From: Ruminococcus sp.
Lineage (GTDB): Bacteria > Bacillota > Clostridia > Oscillospirales > Ruminococcaceae
DNA: 46,526 bases
Assembly (NCBI GenBank): GCA_024403935.1
Contig: JAKSQV010000010.1
Location: 1 to 46,526 of the forward strand
Direction of reading: 5' to 3'
Shown: one piece after another, positions 44,626 through 46,526 of the stretch
Position numbering within the stretch: position 1 is the first letter of the stretch
How the letters are laid out: the number at the start of each line of letters is the position of its first letter
Notes under the pieces: model-generated
The model's database searches: none
What the model was told of the DNA's origin: nothing
Seen by the model: only the letters and a program-made list of their open reading frames with translations
Made by a program: the position numbers and the translations under genes

Positions 44626-44871
44626 TTACCTAAACCAATAATAGTATTTTTTTGCATTCTTTTTCCATGAAGCATTAGCAATTGCATAACCGTAAAGCTC
44701 ATAGCTTCTTGTCAGTCCAAGCATATTCATCTCATCAAGCACATCATAGAATGAGAAATCATAGTAATCTATGAGATAGTAGCAATGCATATTAGCATTG
44801 AAGCTACAACAGTTAATATTTTTTTCATTTACCTCATATACTTTTCTTATTTCTGCCGCATTTTCTGCCAA
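44626..44871 (-). CDS. Small hypothetical protein, TTG start
   Basis: An 81-residue protein rich in Tyr and Asn (DYYDFSFYDVLDEMN, ending KKYYYWFR). I recognise no family. The first possible start is TTG at 44871; GGGGAGAG abuts it too closely to be an ideal site, and the open frame continues upstream without ATG, so the N-terminus may be lost. A good promoter at 44935-44963 supports expression. It is followed 2 nt later by the membrane protein gene. Confidence 0.5.
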   Translation of the reverse strand: MAENAAEIRKVYEVNEKNINCCSFNANMHCYYLIDYYDFSFYDVLDEMNMLGLTRSYELYGYAIANASWKKNAKKYYYWFR

Positions 44872-44934
44872 CTCTCCCCACAGTTTATAAATTTGCGGCG
44901 CATATATGCCATATAAATTTTATATAGTTGATAA

Positions 44935-44963
44935 ATTGTACCACGTTTCTAAGGTTTAGTCAA
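44935..44963 (-). promoter_or_regulatory. Promoter of the 44-kb gene pair
   Basis: TTGACT (44963-44958), 17 nt, TACAAT (44940-44935) on the minus strand, about 65 nt upstream of the TTG start. Confidence 0.75.
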
Positions 44964-45100
44964 GTCGTTTCCACCGACATTATGCACTTTGCCAAACAAG
45001 AATTTCTACTCTGCATAAAAACGCCCCCGACACACTATACGTTCATATATACAATAAATAATTAGAAGCAATACTTGATTGTCTTTGTATCCCTAAATAT

Positions 45101-45307
45101 TCAGTTCGTATTTTTGCAACTTTCCTTATCCTCATTATAACCAATTCGTTCCTTAAAGCATTGCAGGATCAACCATTTTACTTTTTCCATAACATCAACA
45201 TAATCATCTGTTTTGGGTTTAAACCTGATAGTTACCTCACAACCATTTATATTTGTAATTATGCTTGATTCATCAAATGAACTGTTCCCCTTGCTATACC
45301 GTCGGGC
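45101..45307 (-). pseudogene. Remnant reading frame overlapping the 3' end of the prenyltransferase-fold gene
   Basis: An open frame of 68 codons ends with TGA at 45101 and overlaps the last 49 nt of the next gene in another frame. It reads like a real protein tail (SIITNINGCEVTIRFKPKTD, then a helix with VMEKVKWLILQCFKERIG) but has no usable start. The pattern of a short beta strand followed by one helix recalls small accessory proteins of Firmicutes integrative elements; this resemblance is by memory and weak. The rest of the gene-free stretch 44964-45100 shows nothing I can name. Confidence 0.45.
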
Positions 45308-46374
45308 TTAATGATAGACATTTCAAAGTGAGCCTTATCAGTTTCAAACTCATTGATAACGCTGATATTTACGTTTTCATTGGAGTTGAAAGCAGCAACT
45401 GCGTAACCTCTGCCATTGGTGATAGCGATATTATCAATCTTAGCTACCAGAACATTCTGCTCTCTTACAAGCAGTTCAAGGTAAAATGCCGTAGCCATAG
45501 GATCATCGAACACTCCGCCGTCCTCTGCCTGCAAAGCATAATATGGTGATACATCATAGCGTCCATCCCTTTTCAGCCTGTACAGAGCAGTATAGAAGTG
45601 CTGATATACTGTATCAAGGTCACTTGCTGAAAGCCCGTTTATGGCAGGGAACGTTGTATCGAGATAGCTGTCGAGTGCTGTAAATGTATCCTCAAGATAG
45701 TAAGACAGAACAGGGTTGACATCTATTGTATCCACAAGAATGTTAGCGATGTCAGCAGAGAGATAAGCATTGGAACTTAATCCCTGCTGATAACCAAAAC
45801 CTCCGTCCTCGTTTTGCAGTGATGAAATGTAGAGGGCAGCATTTGTCATTGCTTCTGTTTCACCTATATCAGTCAGAGCCTTCAACGCCAGCTTTGTGTC
45901 AATGATATCGCTGGTATAGCCTTCGGCAAGGCCAAAGCCACCGTCAGGATTTTGATACCTGAGCAGATTATTGATTTCACATATATCCTCCATTCTCAAA
46001 TCATTAATCAAAATTATCCTTGAGAGTATGTCGTTATTTATAGACTTCATGTCTAAATAATAATCACACCCGTCCATAATCATCTCGTTTAACTGATAAT
46101 AGGATCTGGAGTCTAAGTCTTCAGAATAATCATATAGGTATTCTGCAATATTTATAACGAATGAAGTCTCATTGCTATCTGGTGTGTCCCAAATTCTTGT
46201 TGGATCTTGCTTGAAGCGAAGAAATTGTATACCTTCGCTTAATACTTGATCATGAATAGAAGGGAAATCATTGTAATCTGTAAATATATCTTCAGCTTTA
46301 ACATTCAGTATTGGTATTGATGAGAGAATTTGTCCCAAACTAAGTATTGCAGCAATATTCTTGAGAATATTCAT
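45259..46374 (-). CDS. Secreted prenyltransferase/squalene-cyclase-fold repeat protein
   Basis: A 371-residue protein with a signal peptide (about 1-27, ending NVKAED) and alpha-toroid repeats of the squalene cyclase type: RYQNPDGGFGLAEGYTSDI and SLQNEDGGFGYQQGLSSNAYLS (about 140-215), and LQAEDGGVFDDP near 285. A short beta-rich C-terminus follows. It is exported, so it is not a terpene cyclase; secreted toroid proteins of Ruminococcus can carry dockerins, but none is present. The C-terminal residues IARGTVHLMNQA overlap the remnant frame, so the original 3' end may have been replaced. Confidence 0.75.
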   Translation of the reverse strand: MNILKNIAAILSLGQILSSIPILNVKAEDIFTDYNDFPSIHDQVLSEGIQFLRFKQDPTRIWDTPDSNETSFVINIAEYLYDYSEDLDSRSYYQLNEMIMDGCDYYLDMKSINNDILSRIILINDLRMEDICEINNLLRYQNPDGGFGLAEGYTSDIIDTKLALKALTDIGETEAMTNAALYISSLQNEDGGFGYQQGLSSNAYLSADIANILVDTIDVNPVLSYYLEDTFTALDSYLDTTFPAINGLSASDLDTVYQHFYTALYRLKRDGRYDVSPYYALQAEDGGVFDDPMATAFYLELLVREQNVLVAKIDNIAITNGRGYAVAAFNSNENVNISVINEFETDKAHFEMSIIKPDGIARGTVHLMNQA

Positions 46375-46440
46375 AGGTATCTAAAGAACATACATAAGGA
46401 AAAATAAGCTCAAGTAATTTTATTCAATATAGAAGTGTAA

Positions 46441-46470
46441 AACAAAAGCGCCTGCTGATGCAGACGCTCT
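46441..46470 (-). terminator. Terminator of tRNA-Asn
   Basis: 9-bp stem with one G-U pair and a TGAT loop (46468-46460 with 46455-46447), followed by U-rich sequence on the minus strand, close to the CCA end of tRNA-Asn. Confidence 0.75.
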
Positions 46471-46472
46471 TT

Positions 46473-46526
46473 TGGCTCCCCCTGCCCGGCTCGAACGGGC
46501 GACAACTCGGTTAACAGCCGAGTGCT
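46473..46526 (-). tRNA. tRNA-Asn (GTT), partial
   Basis: The last 54 nt include the anticodon arm with CTGTTAA (GTT), the T-arm GCCCGTTCGAGCCGGGC, the 3' acceptor strand and encoded CCA. The 5' part lies beyond the window. Confidence 0.93.

Overview
The window looks like chromosomal DNA from a cellulolytic Ruminococcus (Oscillospiraceae, Clostridia), most like R. flavefaciens or R. champanellensis. The evidence is a secreted GH9 glucanase and a GH10 xylanase, both ending in dockerins, a leucine-rich-repeat protein with a different dockerin type, FabK rather than FabI in fatty acid synthesis, ferredoxin-dependent 2-oxoacid oxidoreductase genes, AGGAGG ribosome binding sites and TTGACA/TATAAT promoters. 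The species call is inference.

Layout. Positions 1-6.9 kb carry the S10/spc ribosomal protein operon on the minus strand (rpsJ to partial rplE), with a strong promoter and a roughly 310-nt leader that contains an intrinsic terminator. Its rplB has an in-frame TAG directly before an ATG. Positions 7.0-12.9 kb hold a LysM/G5/M23 cell-wall peptidase, an RluD-type pseudouridine synthase, a membrane protein, a histidine phosphatase, an XRE regulator and a hypothetical protein. Positions 12.9-16.2 kb encode a four-subunit 2-oxoacid:ferredoxin oxidoreductase and a MinD-like ATPase.

Positions 16.4-26.3 kb form a near-complete fatty acid synthesis cluster on the minus strand: fabH-fabK-[hairpin array]-fabG-fabF-accB-two paralogous membrane proteins-fabZ-accC-accD-accA-acpP. 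fabD is divergent and starts a plus-strand run fabD-aroE-aroK-amidohydrolase-LRR/dockerin protein. guaB follows at 31.2 kb. Positions 32.7-39.1 kb hold three lipoproteins, typA/bipA, tRNA-Tyr, -Thr and -Pro, a YtxH-like acidic membrane protein and rsmE. Positions 39.4-43.8 kb carry the GH9 and GH10 enzymes, each with its own terminator. From 43.9 kb to the end the DNA appears more AT-rich, with unrecognised genes, a remnant reading frame, a secreted prenyltransferase-fold protein and a partial tRNA-Asn, which resembles an old integration site.

How the genes work together: the acc/fab genes make malonyl-CoA and elongate acyl-ACP. The branched-chain or other 2-oxoacid oxidoreductase could supply acyl-CoA primers for FabH (inference). 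The dockerin proteins would be secreted and docked on cohesin scaffoldins, which are not in this window. The strongest candidates for something undescribed are the amber-split rplB, the six-hairpin array at the place where fabD would normally sit, and the paralogous membrane protein pair inside the acc/fab operon.
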